From: Polaribacter sp. | Lineage (GTDB): Bacteria; Bacteroidota; Bacteroidia; Flavobacteriales; Flavobacteriaceae | NCBI GenBank assembly: GCA_028336245.1 | Contig: JAOKTT010000009.1 | Coordinates: 1-50,039, forward strand | DNA: 50,039 nucleotides | Direction of reading: 5' to 3' | Shown: piece after piece, positions 1 to 9,286 of the stretch | How positions within the stretch are numbered: position 1 is the first letter of the stretch | How the letters are laid out: the number at the start of each line of letters is the position of its first letter | Made by a program: the position numbers and the translations under genes | The notes under the pieces: generated by a model | The model's input: the letters and a program-made list of their open reading frames with translations, nothing else | Databases searched by the model: none | What the model was told of the DNA's origin: nothing

Positions 1-2
1 CA

Positions 3-458
3 GTTTCAATGGAAATAGAAAAACAATTGGTCGCATTACCAAGGATTGCAATTGCTCAAAAGGCGATTCAGAATTCTAAATCTATTTTTGTTGAAAACGA
101 CGAAATAGCGCTTGAGTTAATTAATGAATACGGACCTGAGCACTTTATTGTTTGTACAAAAAACAATGATTTTTATATTGACAACATATTGAATGTGGGT
201 TCGGTTTTTATAGGGAATTACACACCTGAAAGTGCGGGTGATTATGTATCAGGTACTAACCATACTTTGCCTACAAACGGATTCACAAAAGCCTATTCCG
301 GAGTAAATTTAGACAGCTTTACAAAGAGTATTACTTTTCAAGAAATCTCTAAGGAAGGAATTCAAAACATCGGAAAGTCTATTGAGGTTATGGCCGCTGC
401 CGAAGGCTTGCAAGCGCATAAAAATGCTGTTACATTGCGTTTAAGAGACTTCAACTAA
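3..458 (+). CDS. hisD: Histidinol dehydrogenase, C-terminal part (runs off the window edge)
   Basis: This is the C-terminal third of the enzyme that oxidises L-histidinol to L-histidine in two NAD-dependent steps, the last reactions of histidine synthesis in the cytoplasm. The frame is open to the left edge, so the ATG at base 9 is internal and about two thirds of the roughly 430-residue protein lies outside the window. The family motif GDYVSGTNHTLPT is visible, as is the C-terminal AEGLQAHKNAV segment; both contain histidines that in known HisD proteins bind zinc or substrate. hisC follows after 38 bp on the same strand, so this is the upstream part of the his operon. The identification is secure; only completeness is unknown. 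Confidence 0.96.
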   Translation, partial: VSMEIEKQLVALPRIAIAQKAIQNSKSIFVENDEIALELINEYGPEHFIVCTKNNDFYIDNILNVGSVFIGNYTPESAGDYVSGTNHTLPTNGFTKAYSGVNLDSFTKSITFQEISKEGIQNIGKSIEVMAAAEGLQAHKNAVTLRLRDFN

Positions 459-496
459 GCAAAAATAGCTATGATTTTTTTTAAAGCCATTTTAAC

Positions 497-1552
497 ATGA
501 AAACAAAATTCAACTTAGAGAACCTCATTCGAGAAAATATAAAATCTCTAAAACCATACTCGTCTGCGAGAGATGAGTATAAGGATGCGACTACTTCTGA
601 AATGATTTTTTTAGATGCCAATGAAAACCCTTTTGAAAACGGAGTAAATCGATATCCTGACCCACAGCAGGGCAGTGTTAAAGAATTACTTTCAAAGATT
701 AAAAATATTGCCACAGAAAATATTCTTTTAGGAAATGGAAGCGATGAAGTGTTAGATTTAATTTTTAGAGCATTTTGTGAACCGAATCAGGATAATATAA
801 TAACGCTACCGCCAACGTATGGAATGTATGCTGTATTAGCAAATATCAATGCAATCGAAAACAGAGCAGTGCTATTAACAGAGGAGTTTCAACCGAAAGT
901 AGGACCAATTTTAGAAGAAGTAGATAAAAATAGTAAGATTTTATTTTTATGCTCGCCAAACAATCCTTCAGGAAATAGTTTTACAGAAGAAATTATAGAG
1001 AACTTATTGACAAAATTCAATGGATTGGTTGTAATTGACGAAGCCTACATCGACTTTTCAAAACAAATCAGTTGGTTGGAAAAATTAGCACAATTTCCGA
1101 ATTTAATCATTACTCAAACATTATCAAAAGCTTATGGTTTGGCGGGTATTCGACTAGGGGTTTGTTATGCATCCGAAGAAATCATCAAGATATTAAACCG
1201 CATAAAGCCACCGTATAATGTCAATGCGCTAACGCAGCAAAAAGCAATTGAAAGACTGTCAAAAATTGCTGTTGTTGAAAACGAAGTTTCTGAAATTATA
1301 CAACAGAGAACATTGGTACTAAAAGCATTGAAAGCCATTTCCTGCGTTCAATTAATATATCCAACAGATTGCAATTTTGTTTTGGTTCAAGTGGACAATG
1401 CAACAATGCGTTACGAGCAATTGACTCGCAAAGGAATTGTGGTGCGCAACAGAACAACGCAAGCTTTGTGTGAAAACTCTCTCCGCTTAACGATTGGTAC
1501 AGCGCTAGAAAATCAGCAATTAATAAAAGCTTTAACAGAAATATCATTATGA
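497..1552 (+). CDS. hisC: Histidinol-phosphate aminotransferase
   Basis: A PLP-dependent class I/II aminotransferase that converts imidazole-acetol phosphate and glutamate to histidinol phosphate. The length (351 residues) is normal. Near the N-terminus is LDANENP (residues 39-45), which is typical of HisC. SPNNPSG (about 153-159), DEAYIDF (about 181-187) and the PLP-lysine motif SKAYGLAG with Lys211 follow in the expected order. The stop codon overlaps the hisB start by 4 bp (ATGA), so the two are probably translationally coupled. It lies between hisD and hisB in the usual Bacteroidetes order. Confidence 0.97.
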   Translation: MKTKFNLENLIRENIKSLKPYSSARDEYKDATTSEMIFLDANENPFENGVNRYPDPQQGSVKELLSKIKNIATENILLGNGSDEVLDLIFRAFCEPNQDNIITLPPTYGMYAVLANINAIENRAVLLTEEFQPKVGPILEEVDKNSKILFLCSPNNPSGNSFTEEIIENLLTKFNGLVVIDEAYIDFSKQISWLEKLAQFPNLIITQTLSKAYGLAGIRLGVCYASEEIIKILNRIKPPYNVNALTQQKAIERLSKIAVVENEVSEIIQQRTLVLKALKAISCVQLIYPTDCNFVLVQVDNATMRYEQLTRKGIVVRNRTTQALCENSLRLTIGTALENQQLIKALTEISL

Positions 1553-2685
1553 AAAAAGTATTATTTATAGATAGAGATGGAACCTTAGTTTTAGAGCCAC
1601 CTGTAGATTATCAACTAGATAGTCTAGAGAAGTTAGCATTTTATCCAAAAGTATTTCAATACATGGCAAAAATTGCCTCAGAACTGGATTACGAATTGGT
1701 CATGGTTACCAATCAAGATGGTTTAGGAACAGCCTCTTTTCCTGAAGATACTTTCTGGCCAGCGCACAATAAGGTACTCTCTGCTTTTGAAAAAGAGGGA
1801 GTTATTTTCTCTGAAATTTTAATAGACAAGACCTTCCCAGATGAAAATGCGGACACAAGAAAACCGAGAACTGGCCTGCTTACAAAATATTTTTCAAACG
1901 ATTATGACTTAAAAAACTCTTTTGTTTTAGGGGATCGGGTAACGGATATGGAATTGGCAAAAAACTTGGGTTCTAAAGGAATATACTTAGCTGAAAATTT
2001 AGAGTTAGAGACGAATGAAATAGCATCAACCAAACAGGAAATTTTAGATTGTATCGCTTTAACTAGTCCCAACTGGTCAGAGATTTATGAATTTTTAAAG
2101 TTGAAAGACCGTGTTGCTGAAATAACAAGAAACACAAACGAAACAAAGATTTATATCAAGGTAAACTTAGACGGCTCTGGGAAAAATAAGATTAACACGG
2201 GTTTGTCGTTTTTTGATCACATGTTAGATCAAATTGGTCGGCATGGAAACATGGACTTGACCATACACGTAAAAGGGGATCTAGAAGTAGATGAACACCA
2301 CACAATAGAAGATACTATGATTGCTTTTGGGGAACTATTTAACAAAGCGTTAGGAAATAAACTAGGTATCGAAAGATATGGCTTTTGTTTGCCTATGGAT
2401 GACTGTTTGGCGCAGGTTGCAGTGGATTTTGGAGGTAGAAATTGGTTGGAATGGGATGCCGAATTTAAACGAGAGAAAATAGGAGACATGCCAACAGAAA
2501 TGTTTTTCCACTTATTTAAATCCTTTACAGATGGTGCGAAATGTAATTTGAACATCAAAGCATCAGGAACCAACGAACACCATAAAATAGAAGGTATTTT
2601 TAAAGCATTTGCGAAAGCAATGAAAATGGCGGTCAAGCGAGATGCTAATAAAATGTTCTTGCCCAGTACAAAAGGGGTGCTGTAA
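1549..2685 (+). CDS. hisB: Bifunctional histidinol-phosphatase / imidazoleglycerol-phosphate dehydratase
   Basis: A two-domain fusion. Residues 1 to about 170 form a HAD-type phosphatase with the DxD nucleophile motif (Asp8 and Asp10 in FIDRDGT) and a later [10 protein letters not shown] motif. Residues from about 187 to 378 are imidazoleglycerol-phosphate dehydratase, with DEHHTIED and NEHHKIE metal-binding histidine pairs. It catalyses steps 6 and 8 of histidine synthesis. Length (378) fits the fused form found in enterobacteria and Bacteroidetes, rather than the single-domain dehydratase of many other bacteria. It overlaps hisC by 4 bp; hisH starts 48 bp after its stop. Confidence 0.97.
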   Translation: MKKVLFIDRDGTLVLEPPVDYQLDSLEKLAFYPKVFQYMAKIASELDYELVMVTNQDGLGTASFPEDTFWPAHNKVLSAFEKEGVIFSEILIDKTFPDENADTRKPRTGLLTKYFSNDYDLKNSFVLGDRVTDMELAKNLGSKGIYLAENLELETNEIASTKQEILDCIALTSPNWSEIYEFLKLKDRVAEITRNTNETKIYIKVNLDGSGKNKINTGLSFFDHMLDQIGRHGNMDLTIHVKGDLEVDEHHTIEDTMIAFGELFNKALGNKLGIERYGFCLPMDDCLAQVAVDFGGRNWLEWDAEFKREKIGDMPTEMFFHLFKSFTDGAKCNLNIKASGTNEHHKIEGIFKAFAKAMKMAVKRDANKMFLPSTKGVL

Positions 2686-2733
2686 AAGAATGTTCACAAT
2701 GTAATATTTACAGAGAGTAAAAAAGAAATAAAA

Positions 2734-3315
2734 ATGAAAATCATAATTATAGATTACGGTGCTGGAAACATTAAAAGTATTCAATTCGCGTTTAAGCGTT
2801 TAGGTTTCGATGCCGTTTTGTCTCATAATATTGATGAAATCAAAGCTGCAGACAAGATCATTTTTCCAGGTGTTGGAGAAGCAAGTTCTGCAATGAAAAT
2901 GCTTCAGGAAAGTGGTTTAGACAAGGTAATTCCCACCTTAAAACAACCGGTATTAGGTATTTGCTTGGGAATGCAATTAATGTGTACTTCCTCTGAAGAG
3001 GGAAATACGAAAGGATTGGGGATTTTTGATGTCGCAATAAAACGTTTTTCTAATGCTGTTAAAGTGCCGCAAATGGGTTGGAATGTTATTTGTAATTTGA
3101 AGTCCGCGTTGTTTTTAGGGATAAAAGAAAATGAGTTTATGTATTTAGTACATAGCTTTTATGCCGAAAGTTGTGAAGCAGCAATCGCCACAACAAACTA
3201 TGAACTTCCCTATGCATCTGCACTGCAAAAAGATAATTTTTATGGCGTACAGTTTCACCCAGAAAAAAGTGGCGTTGTGGGCAGTAAAATTCTTGCTAAC
3301 TTCTTGAAATTATAG
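2734..3315 (+). CDS. hisH: Imidazole glycerol phosphate synthase, glutaminase subunit
   Basis: A class I glutamine amidotransferase that delivers ammonia to HisF for closure of the imidazole ring and release of AICAR. The catalytic triad is visible: nucleophile Cys77 in GICLGMQ, and His175 and Glu177 in FHPEKSG near the C-terminus. The oxyanion-strand motif FPGVGEA precedes it. Length (193) is normal. Its partner HisF is encoded two genes downstream, with hisA between, as in most his operons. Confidence 0.97.
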   Translation: MKIIIIDYGAGNIKSIQFAFKRLGFDAVLSHNIDEIKAADKIIFPGVGEASSAMKMLQESGLDKVIPTLKQPVLGICLGMQLMCTSSEEGNTKGLGIFDVAIKRFSNAVKVPQMGWNVICNLKSALFLGIKENEFMYLVHSFYAESCEAAIATTNYELPYASALQKDNFYGVQFHPEKSGVVGSKILANFLKL

Positions 3316-3326
3316 AATAACATGTT

Positions 3327-3353
3327 GACTGCAGTCGATTCGTTCATGAATCG
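3327..3353 (+). other. Two small inverted repeats between hisH and hisA
   Basis: The 63-bp gap between the hisH stop and the likely hisA start holds a perfect palindrome, GACTGCAGTC (3327-3336), followed by CGATTC-GTTCAT-GAATCG (3336-3353), a 6-bp stem with a 6-base loop. No T-run follows, so this does not look like a terminator. It could form an RNA stem that affects mRNA stability or hisA translation. Both repeats are short and may be chance. Confidence 0.3.
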
Positions 3354-3378
3354 TCTCAATTTAATAAAAAGTAAAACA

Positions 3379-4134
3379 ATGAGAATAATACCAGCCATAG
3401 ATATTATCGACGGCAAATGTGTGCGTTTGACCAAAGGAGATTATAGTACAAAGAAAATATACAATGAGCATCCTTTAGAAGTAGCCAAAGCATTTGAAGC
3501 TGCAGGTATAAAATATTTACATGTAGTAGATTTAGATGGGGCAAAAGCAAGTCAAATCATCAACTATAGGGTGTTGGAGCAGATTGCAAGTAAAACGAGC
3601 TTAAAAATTGATTTTGGTGGTGGTTTAAAATCAAACAAAGATTTAGAAATTGCTTTTAACTCAGGTGCTAACCAAATTACAGGAGGAAGTATTGCTGTGA
3701 AAAATAGTGCGCTCTTCGCAAGTTGGATTAAAAAATATGGTGCTGATAAAGTTATTTTAGGAGCTGATTTCTACCCCGATACTTCAGGAGGAAAGATAGC
3801 AACCAATGGTTGGCAAGAAGAAAGTACTTTGGAACTGATTCCGTTTATTCTAAGGTATCAGCAACAAGGAATTTCGTCCGTAATATGTACAGATATTTCT
3901 AAAGATGGTATGCTCTCCGGTCCCAGTTTTGAAGTTTATAAAAATATTTTAACTTCGTGCACTCCAGACCCCAGCAAAGTGTCTCTAAAGTTAATTGCTT
4001 CTGGAGGAATCTCAGTATTTGATGAGCTACCACTATTAGCAACGATGGGATGTGAAGGTGTAATTATTGGAAAGGCTATTTATGAAAAAAAAATAAGTTT
4101 AAAACAATTAGAACAGTATATCTTGAATAATTAG
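3379..4134 (+). CDS. hisA: ProFAR isomerase (phosphoribosylformimino-AICAR-phosphate isomerase)
   Basis: A (beta/alpha)8-barrel isomerase acting on ProFAR in histidine synthesis. The protein starts [17 protein letters not shown], with the N-terminal catalytic Asp8, and has the two phosphate-binding half-barrel repeats (FGGGLKS and ASGGISV) and LGADF near the second catalytic aspartate. An in-frame ATG at 3322 would add 19 residues not found in the family, so I place the start at 3379 (251 residues, normal). hisF, its paralogue, follows after 64 bp. Confidence 0.96.
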   Translation: MRIIPAIDIIDGKCVRLTKGDYSTKKIYNEHPLEVAKAFEAAGIKYLHVVDLDGAKASQIINYRVLEQIASKTSLKIDFGGGLKSNKDLEIAFNSGANQITGGSIAVKNSALFASWIKKYGADKVILGADFYPDTSGGKIATNGWQEESTLELIPFILRYQQQGISSVICTDISKDGMLSGPSFEVYKNILTSCTPDPSKVSLKLIASGGISVFDELPLLATMGCEGVIIGKAIYEKKISLKQLEQYILNN

Positions 4135-4198
4135 TTATTCGTTTTTAGTAGTTTGCAATTTTAAAACTGCCAAAAGCCAAAATATAAAAGCCATTAAA

Positions 4199-4954
4199 AT
4201 GTTAACAAAAAGAATAATCCCTTGTTTAGATATTAAAAACGGAAGAACCGTGAAAGGCGTCAATTTTGTTGATTTAATTGATGCTGGAGATCCCATCATT
4301 TTAGCAAAACAATATGCTGAATTAGGAGCTGATGAATTGGTTTTTTTAGATATTTCTGCAACCTTAGAAGGCAGAAAAACAATGTTAGAAATGGTCTTAA
4401 AAGTTGCGGAACAAGTAAATATTCCATTTACTGTGGGCGGTGGTATTTCTTCGGTGGCGGATGTAGCCTTGTTGTTAAAATCTGGAGCAGACAAAGTTTC
4501 TGTAAATTCATCTGCCATTAAAAGGCCTGAATTGGTCAATGAATTAGCCGCCAAGTTTGGAAGTCAATGTGTGGTAGTCGCGATTGACGCAAAGCAGGTT
4601 AGAGGGGAATGGAGAGTCCATCTCGCGGGAGGAACAATTCCAACCGATTTGAATCTATTTCAGTGGGCTAAAGAAGTAGAAAAAAGAGGTGCTGGAGAAA
4701 TTTTGTTTACTTCTATGAATAACGACGGAACAAAAACTGGATTTGCAAACGAGGCACTAGCAAAGTTATCCACAGAACTAAACATCCCTATTATTGCTTC
4801 CGGAGGTGCTGGAACTGTGCAACATTTTGTAGATACCTTTAAAAAAGGGAAATCAGACGCCGCACTTGCAGCAAGTGTTTTCCATTTTGGAGAAATTAAA
4901 ATATTGGAATTGAAGCAAGTTTTGAAAGAACATCTCATTCCTGTAAGAATATAG
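4199..4954 (+). CDS. hisF: Imidazole glycerol phosphate synthase, cyclase subunit
   Basis: The cyclase subunit that uses ammonia from HisH to make imidazole glycerol phosphate and AICAR. The two catalytic aspartates are in the expected places: Asp11 in PCLDIKNG and Asp130 in VVVAIDA. The phosphate-binding loops TVGGGISS and ASGGAGT are both present. Length (251) is typical. It is co-directional with hisA and followed after 16 bp by a GNAT gene, then hisIE. Confidence 0.97.
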   Translation: MLTKRIIPCLDIKNGRTVKGVNFVDLIDAGDPIILAKQYAELGADELVFLDISATLEGRKTMLEMVLKVAEQVNIPFTVGGGISSVADVALLLKSGADKVSVNSSAIKRPELVNELAAKFGSQCVVVAIDAKQVRGEWRVHLAGGTIPTDLNLFQWAKEVEKRGAGEILFTSMNNDGTKTGFANEALAKLSTELNIPIIASGGAGTVQHFVDTFKKGKSDAALAASVFHFGEIKILELKQVLKEHLIPVRI

Positions 4955-4970
4955 CTTTTTTAAGAAATAC

Positions 4971-5435
4971 ATGAAGGCATTAGAAATAAAAAAATATGAG
5001 CATCGTTATCATCAGCAATTTAAAGAAATTTCTTTAGAGTGGTTGAATGGCTATGCACTATATGAAAAAGCAGATGCCGATTTGTTAGCGCATCCACAAA
5101 AATACATTCGTGCAGGAGGGTTCATTTTTCTTGCACATTATGAGCAAAAAGTTGTGGGGACGGTTAGCTTGATTCCAACGAAAAAGGATACTTTTGAGAT
5201 CATGAAATTAGGAGTATTTGGAGGCTATAAAGGACTTGGGATTGGACGTGCATTAATCGAAATTTGCATTGACGTCTGTAAAGAAAAAAGAGCACACCAA
5301 ATTACCTTAGAAACAAGTAGTAAACTAAAAAAAGCCATACAACTCTATGAAAAATTAGGGTTTTTACATGTAGAAATTACCGATTCTTATTATGAATCTG
5401 CAGACGTAAAAATGGTATTAAACTTAAAACAATGA
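4971..5435 (+). CDS. GNAT-family N-acetyltransferase inside the his operon
   Basis: A 154-residue protein with the GNAT fold, which moves an acetyl group from acetyl-CoA to an amine. The acetyl-CoA pyrophosphate-binding motif is seen in YKGLGIGRALIE (about residues 85-96), followed by the C-terminal LYEKLGF motif common in this family. The substrate cannot be read from sequence. It starts 16 bp after hisF and its stop overlaps the hisIE start by 4 bp (ATGA), so it must share the his transcript and is probably coupled to hisIE translation. GNAT genes are not a standard his gene. A link to histidine intermediates is only suggested by position. Confidence 0.88.
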   Translation: MKALEIKKYEHRYHQQFKEISLEWLNGYALYEKADADLLAHPQKYIRAGGFIFLAHYEQKVVGTVSLIPTKKDTFEIMKLGVFGGYKGLGIGRALIEICIDVCKEKRAHQITLETSSKLKKAIQLYEKLGFLHVEITDSYYESADVKMVLNLKQ

Positions 5436-6031
5436 ACATAGATTTTAATAAAAATAGTGATGGCTTAGTGCCTGCAATTATTCAAGATGCGACCACAAAA
5501 AATGTTTTAATGCTGGGATATATGAATGCAGCAGCTTTTAAAAAAACAAAAGAGACAAAACGAGTTACTTTTTACTCGCGAACTAAAAAACGTTTGTGGA
5601 CCAAAGGAGAAGAAAGTGGAAACACACTGCAATTAGTAAACATGCAGTTAGACTGCGATAGTGATAGCTTATTGATCTCAGTGCACCCAAACGGCCCCAC
5701 ATGTCACAAAGGTACGGATACCTGTTGGAGTGAGAAGAATACTTCGAATTATGGTTTCTTTTCAATTTTAGAAAAAACGATTACTGAGAGAGTTGCGAAC
5801 AGCGATGTGGAAAAATCTTATGTGGCAAGCTTATTTGATAAAGGAATTAATAAAATAGCTCAAAAAGTAGGAGAGGAGGCAGTTGAAACTGTTATTGAAG
5901 CCATGGATACTAATGACGAACTATTTTTGTATGAAGCTGCTGATTTGTTATTTCATTATTTAATGCTCCTACAGGCCAAAGGTTTTACATTAAAAGATAT
6001 CGAAGCTGAACTTATAAGCCGACAGAAGTAA
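5432..6031 (+). CDS. hisIE: Bifunctional phosphoribosyl-AMP cyclohydrolase / phosphoribosyl-ATP pyrophosphatase
   Basis: Catalyses steps 2 and 3 of histidine synthesis. The N-terminal HisI domain (about 1-105) has the zinc and magnesium ligands in QLDCDSDS and GPTCHKGTDTCW. The C-terminal HisE domain (about 115-199) has the MazG-like motif KVGEEAVETVIEA and LFHYLMLL. Length (199) is normal for the fused form. It is the last gene of the operon; the next gene begins about 195 bp downstream. I see no convincing intrinsic terminator after it. Confidence 0.96.
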   Translation: MNIDFNKNSDGLVPAIIQDATTKNVLMLGYMNAAAFKKTKETKRVTFYSRTKKRLWTKGEESGNTLQLVNMQLDCDSDSLLISVHPNGPTCHKGTDTCWSEKNTSNYGFFSILEKTITERVANSDVEKSYVASLFDKGINKIAQKVGEEAVETVIEAMDTNDELFLYEAADLLFHYLMLLQAKGFTLKDIEAELISRQK

Positions 6032-6226
6032 CCGATAATCAACAAGCTAAGGGTTTTAAAAGTATTTAAATAAATAAATTACTTGGAAGCTTTATAGTTT
6101 AATAGCTGCCAAAAAGTTATTGCTCTTTTTCCCTTTTCAATAGGCTTTATGTACCCTTAAGTTTTAGATAAAAAAAGTTTAATTATTTAAATAATAGTGC
6201 TACTTTCACTCGCTCTAAAAAGTAAT

Positions 6227-7153
6227 ATGACGCTTCATAAATCTCAGACACTCATTCTTATCGCATTCATTTTTATTTATGTTATTTGGGGATCAACCTA
6301 TCTTTTCAATAAAATTATAGTTTCTGAAGTCGCTCCGTTCTTCATAGGAGCTATACGATTTATCTCTGCAGGAATTTTGATAATGATCATTGCTAAGCTT
6401 TTAAAGTTAAAATTACACATTACAAAAAAGCAATTTTTAAATTGTTTTATAGCGGGGTTCTTGTTCTTGGTCTACGGCAACGGTGTCTTTGTTTGGGCTC
6501 TAAAATTCGTGGATAGTGGCTTTGCCGCTTTATTAGCCTCTACGCAACCTTTATTTGTGCTATTATTAATGCGATTAGTAGATAGAAAACCAATGCAAAA
6601 AAAATCAATTTTTGGAGTTTCATTGGGTTTATTAGGAATGTATTTATTAGTCAGTCAACAAGATATTACTTCTTCAGAAGGAAGTGTTTTAGGAATTTTT
6701 ATGATTTTTACCTGTGTACTGAGTTGGAGTTACGGCAGTGTATTTGTTTCAAAAGCGGATTTACCACAAAATTTCTTTGTGAGTACTGGATACCAAATGT
6801 TAATTGCTGGAACCATGTTGCTTTTAGGAAGCTTAATTTTTAATGAAATCTGGATATCTCCTTTAAGTTGGAGCTCGGAAGCACAAGGATCGATGCTTTT
6901 CCTCATCTTATTTGGGGGAATTATAGCGTTTACTTCCTTTAACTATTTACTAAAAATGGTATCCACCGAAAAGGTAGCAACCTCCGCTTATGTAAACCCA
7001 ATCATCGCAATGCTTTTAGGGTGGTATGTGTTGGACGAGTCATTAACGCTTCAATCCGTCATCGCATCTATCATTTTATTATCTGGGGTGTACTTTATTA
7101 CTACGCGAAAGAGAATTGCAAAAGTAACTGCCGATGAGTCTATAAAACCCTAA
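6227..7153 (+). CDS. EamA/DMT-family membrane transporter
   Basis: A drug/metabolite-transporter-superfamily permease of 308 residues with about ten hydrophobic helices arranged as two EamA repeats. It has VIWGSTYLFNK at the start of repeat 1 and the helix-loop pattern SAYVNPIIAMLLGWYVL near the end, both typical. Members export metabolites or amino acids; the substrate is not predictable. I take the ATG at 6227. A GTG at 6197 in the same frame would add ten residues (LLSLALKSN after the start) with no family support. It stands alone on this strand, with smpB converging on it. Confidence 0.9.
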   Translation: MTLHKSQTLILIAFIFIYVIWGSTYLFNKIIVSEVAPFFIGAIRFISAGILIMIIAKLLKLKLHITKKQFLNCFIAGFLFLVYGNGVFVWALKFVDSGFAALLASTQPLFVLLLMRLVDRKPMQKKSIFGVSLGLLGMYLLVSQQDITSSEGSVLGIFMIFTCVLSWSYGSVFVSKADLPQNFFVSTGYQMLIAGTMLLLGSLIFNEIWISPLSWSSEAQGSMLFLILFGGIIAFTSFNYLLKMVSTEKVATSAYVNPIIAMLLGWYVLDESLTLQSVIASIILLSGVYFITTRKRIAKVTADESIKP

Positions 7154-7241
7154 TAATCGCCACGCTATGCGCAATAGCTAGGCATTAATGGCCTTCTATT
7201 AAAGTAATTACAAAGTATTTTGGGGCATCACTAAATTCTAC

Positions 7242-7700
7242 TTAAAAATTCTTTTTAATTCTCGCTAAGTCTCTTTTATTGTCTCTGTCCTTAATAACTT
7301 CTCGCTTGTCATGCGTTTGTTTTCCTTTTGCAAGCGCTATCTCTAGCTTGGCAAAACCTCGCTCATTAATAAAAAGTTTTAAGGGAACAATCGTATTTCC
7401 TTTTGCCTCAACATCTCTTTTCAAACTCCGTAGTTCACGCTTATTTAGCAACAACCTTCGCTCACTTTTAGGTTTATGGTTAAAGTGGTTTCCGAACATA
7501 TATTCTTGGATATACATATTTACAATGAACAATTCTCCACCTTCATTAAACTCACAAAAACTTTCTGTAATCCTAGCTTGGCTTAATCTTATAGATTTTA
7601 TTTCAGTTCCTGTTAATTGAATTCCGGCCACAAACTTGTCAAGAATTTCAAATTCAAAACGGGCTTTTTTATTTTGTATGTTGATGTTTTTTTGAACCAT
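7242..7700 (-). CDS. smpB: SsrA-binding protein SmpB
   Basis: A small RNA-binding protein that partners tmRNA in trans-translation and ribosome rescue. The sequence has the family motifs GIQLTGTEIKSIR near the N-terminus, the RRLLLNK(R)EL segment in the middle and the basic C-terminal tail AKGKQTHDKRE...RIKKNF that enters the mRNA channel. Length (152) is normal. The ATG at 7698-7700 is the likely start; a TTG directly before it in frame is not needed. No tmRNA gene is seen in this window. Confidence 0.97.
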   Translation of the reverse strand: MVQKNINIQNKKARFEFEILDKFVAGIQLTGTEIKSIRLSQARITESFCEFNEGGELFIVNMYIQEYMFGNHFNHKPKSERRLLLNKRELRSLKRDVEAKGNTIVPLKLFINERGFAKLEIALAKGKQTHDKREVIKDRDNKRDLARIKKNF

Positions 7701-7723
7701 CAATAATCATTTTTTAATTTTAA

Positions 7724-7731
7724 CAAAGATA
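7724..7731 (-). promoter_or_regulatory. Putative -7 element of smpB
   Basis: On the minus strand this reads TATCTTTG, a match to the Bacteroidetes TAnnTTTG -7 consensus, 23 bp before the smpB ATG. I see no clear TTTG -33 box upstream. The opposite strand has TAATTTTG at 7757-7764 for the divergent lipoprotein gene at 7799, so the 98-bp gap probably holds two back-to-back promoters. Confidence 0.5.
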
Positions 7732-7798
7732 CATTTTTACATTCGGGAAAGAAATGTAATTTTGAGTTCTATTCCATATTTCATTAAATAAAAGCCGA

Positions 7799-8536
7799 AT
7801 GAAACAAATTATTTATGTGTTACTATTTCTTTTAATTGCATGTAAACCAAAAGAATTGGACTTAACTGCACAGCAAATTATTGACAAAACCATGCATTAT
7901 TCAGGCGCAGAGCAGGTAGTGAACTCTAAAATTAAATTCACGTTTAGAACCAAAGAGTACACCGCGATAAGAAAGAATGGTTTTTTTGAGCTTTTTAAAC
8001 AATATCTTACAGCAGACAGTCTAAAAGTAAAAGAGGTGCTCTCCAATAATGGATATTTAAGATTCATAAATAACAAAGCTGTTCCGGTTGTCGATTCACT
8101 AATTACAGACTATGGAAATGCCATAAACTCTGTGCACTATTTCTCAGTGCTTCCTTTTGGTTTGAACGATGCCGCTGTTCATAAGAAACTATTAAAAAGT
8201 ACTCGAATAAAAGGAAAAGAATATTATAAGTTAGGAATTAGTTTTTCTGAGCATGGAGGAGGAGAAGACTTTGAAGATCTCTTTATTTATTGGATTGGAA
8301 AGGAGAGTTTCTTAATTGATTACCTGGCCTATTCATATCATACAAACGGAGGCGGAATGCGTTTTAGAGCAGTAAAAAATCAAAAGAAAACAAAAGGGAT
8401 TCGTTTCGTAAACTATGAAAATTACAAACCCATAGATCCAACTATAGATTTCAATACCATAGATCATGCCTTTGAAAATAATGGGCTAAAAAAAGTGTCT
8501 GAAATTATTCTTGAAGCGATTGAAGTTGAGTTATAG
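7799..8536 (+). CDS. Putative lipoprotein, DUF6503-like
   Basis: A 245-residue envelope protein with a lipoprotein signal: a hydrophobic stretch after Met-Lys and a lipobox ending in Cys15 (LLIACKP). The rest has no membrane segment. It resembles the Bacteroidetes family called DUF6503, with a conserved SVHYFSVLPFGLND-like core and SYHTNGGGMRFR near residues 180-192; this family is sometimes mislabelled as deoxyribose-phosphate aldolase. Its function is unknown. The fold may be a lipoprotein-carrier-like beta sheet, but that is inference. The next gene converges on it with only 2 bp between the stops. Confidence 0.8.
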   Translation: MKQIIYVLLFLLIACKPKELDLTAQQIIDKTMHYSGAEQVVNSKIKFTFRTKEYTAIRKNGFFELFKQYLTADSLKVKEVLSNNGYLRFINNKAVPVVDSLITDYGNAINSVHYFSVLPFGLNDAAVHKKLLKSTRIKGKEYYKLGISFSEHGGGEDFEDLFIYWIGKESFLIDYLAYSYHTNGGGMRFRAVKNQKKTKGIRFVNYENYKPIDPTIDFNTIDHAFENNGLKKVSEIILEAIEVEL

Positions 8537-8538
8537 TT

Positions 8539-9030
8539 TTAATGCATATTCACAATTCGGCTCGTTTTTTTTCCGTTTTGAATAATGACAACGTACAAAC
8601 TTGAATTGTCTTTGTCATTCATGCTTTGGTACTTTTCTTGTTCTAAAATTAAATTAGCAAAGGCCGGAGTGGTATTGCTATGACCTACCACCAAGACTGC
8701 CTTGCCAAGCGTTACTTTTTGAAATATAGCATCATACATGCTATTGGGATCATAAAATTGCATACGTAAACCCTGCTGCGCTGCAGTTGGCTCCGCTGTT
8801 TGTTGGGTTCTTTTGTAATCACTAGAATAAACGGCATCCAATGCAATCGTATCAAAGTATTTTGCCCAATTATGAGCTCTTATCAATCCCTCTGAATTTA
8901 AATTTGGATCGCTATTTGTTGCATCTGTTCTGTCTTTTTCTGCGTGGCGAATTAAGTAATATGTAGTTGTTTCATTCGAGTTACAAGCACCTAATAAAAT
9001 AAAAAGTAATAAAGTTTGTAGTTTTTTCAT
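8539..9030 (-). CDS. Histidine-phosphatase-superfamily lipoprotein
   Basis: A SixA/phosphoglycerate-mutase-like phosphatase of 163 residues. The catalytic motif is IRHAEKD (Arg28, His29), with Arg74 in YKRTQQT and the second histidine, His117, in VVGHSNTT. These four residues form the phosphate pocket of the superfamily. The N-terminus is a lipoprotein signal with Cys16 (LLGACNS), so the enzyme probably faces the periplasm. The substrate is unknown. It overlaps nothing but ends 2 bp from the convergent lipoprotein gene, so transcription from the two sides may interfere. Confidence 0.9.
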   Translation of the reverse strand: MKKLQTLLLFILLGACNSNETTTYYLIRHAEKDRTDATNSDPNLNSEGLIRAHNWAKYFDTIALDAVYSSDYKRTQQTAEPTAAQQGLRMQFYDPNSMYDAIFQKVTLGKAVLVVGHSNTTPAFANLILEQEKYQSMNDKDNSSLYVVIIQNGKKTSRIVNMH

Positions 9031-9250
9031 GAGGATTCCTTTAACGTACGAATATAGATAAAAAAGAAGTTGTGCTTTTATGTGTTTGTCAAGTCAGGGA
9101 AAAGCGAGCTTTGGATTAAGAGCTTAAAGGTATACTTCTTAACTTTCCTATGACGATGAGCACTGTATTTTAATTTTATTCGCATAAAAATAAATTATTA
9201 TATCGTGTAAAGTATTGTCATTACTGAATTTTTGACGGATAAAAGTTTCT

Positions 9251-9269
9251 TACCTTTGTTCCAACAAAG
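9251..9269 (+). promoter_or_regulatory. ytxJ promoter with overlapping palindrome
   Basis: TACCTTTG (9251-9258) matches the -7 consensus TAnnTTTG; a TTTG at 9231-9234 is a possible -33 box, 16 bp upstream. A perfect inverted repeat, CTTTGTT-CC-AACAAAG (9254-9269), overlaps the -7 box and the likely transcription start. A protein bound there would block the promoter, so it is a candidate operator for ytxJ. Confidence 0.5.
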
Positions 9270-9286
9270 CATTAAAATAGATAAAA

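Noticed and set aside
6182-6195. ATTATTTAAATAAT palindrome before the EamA gene
   Set aside because: Perfect, but made of A and T only; such palindromes arise often by chance in DNA this A/T-rich.
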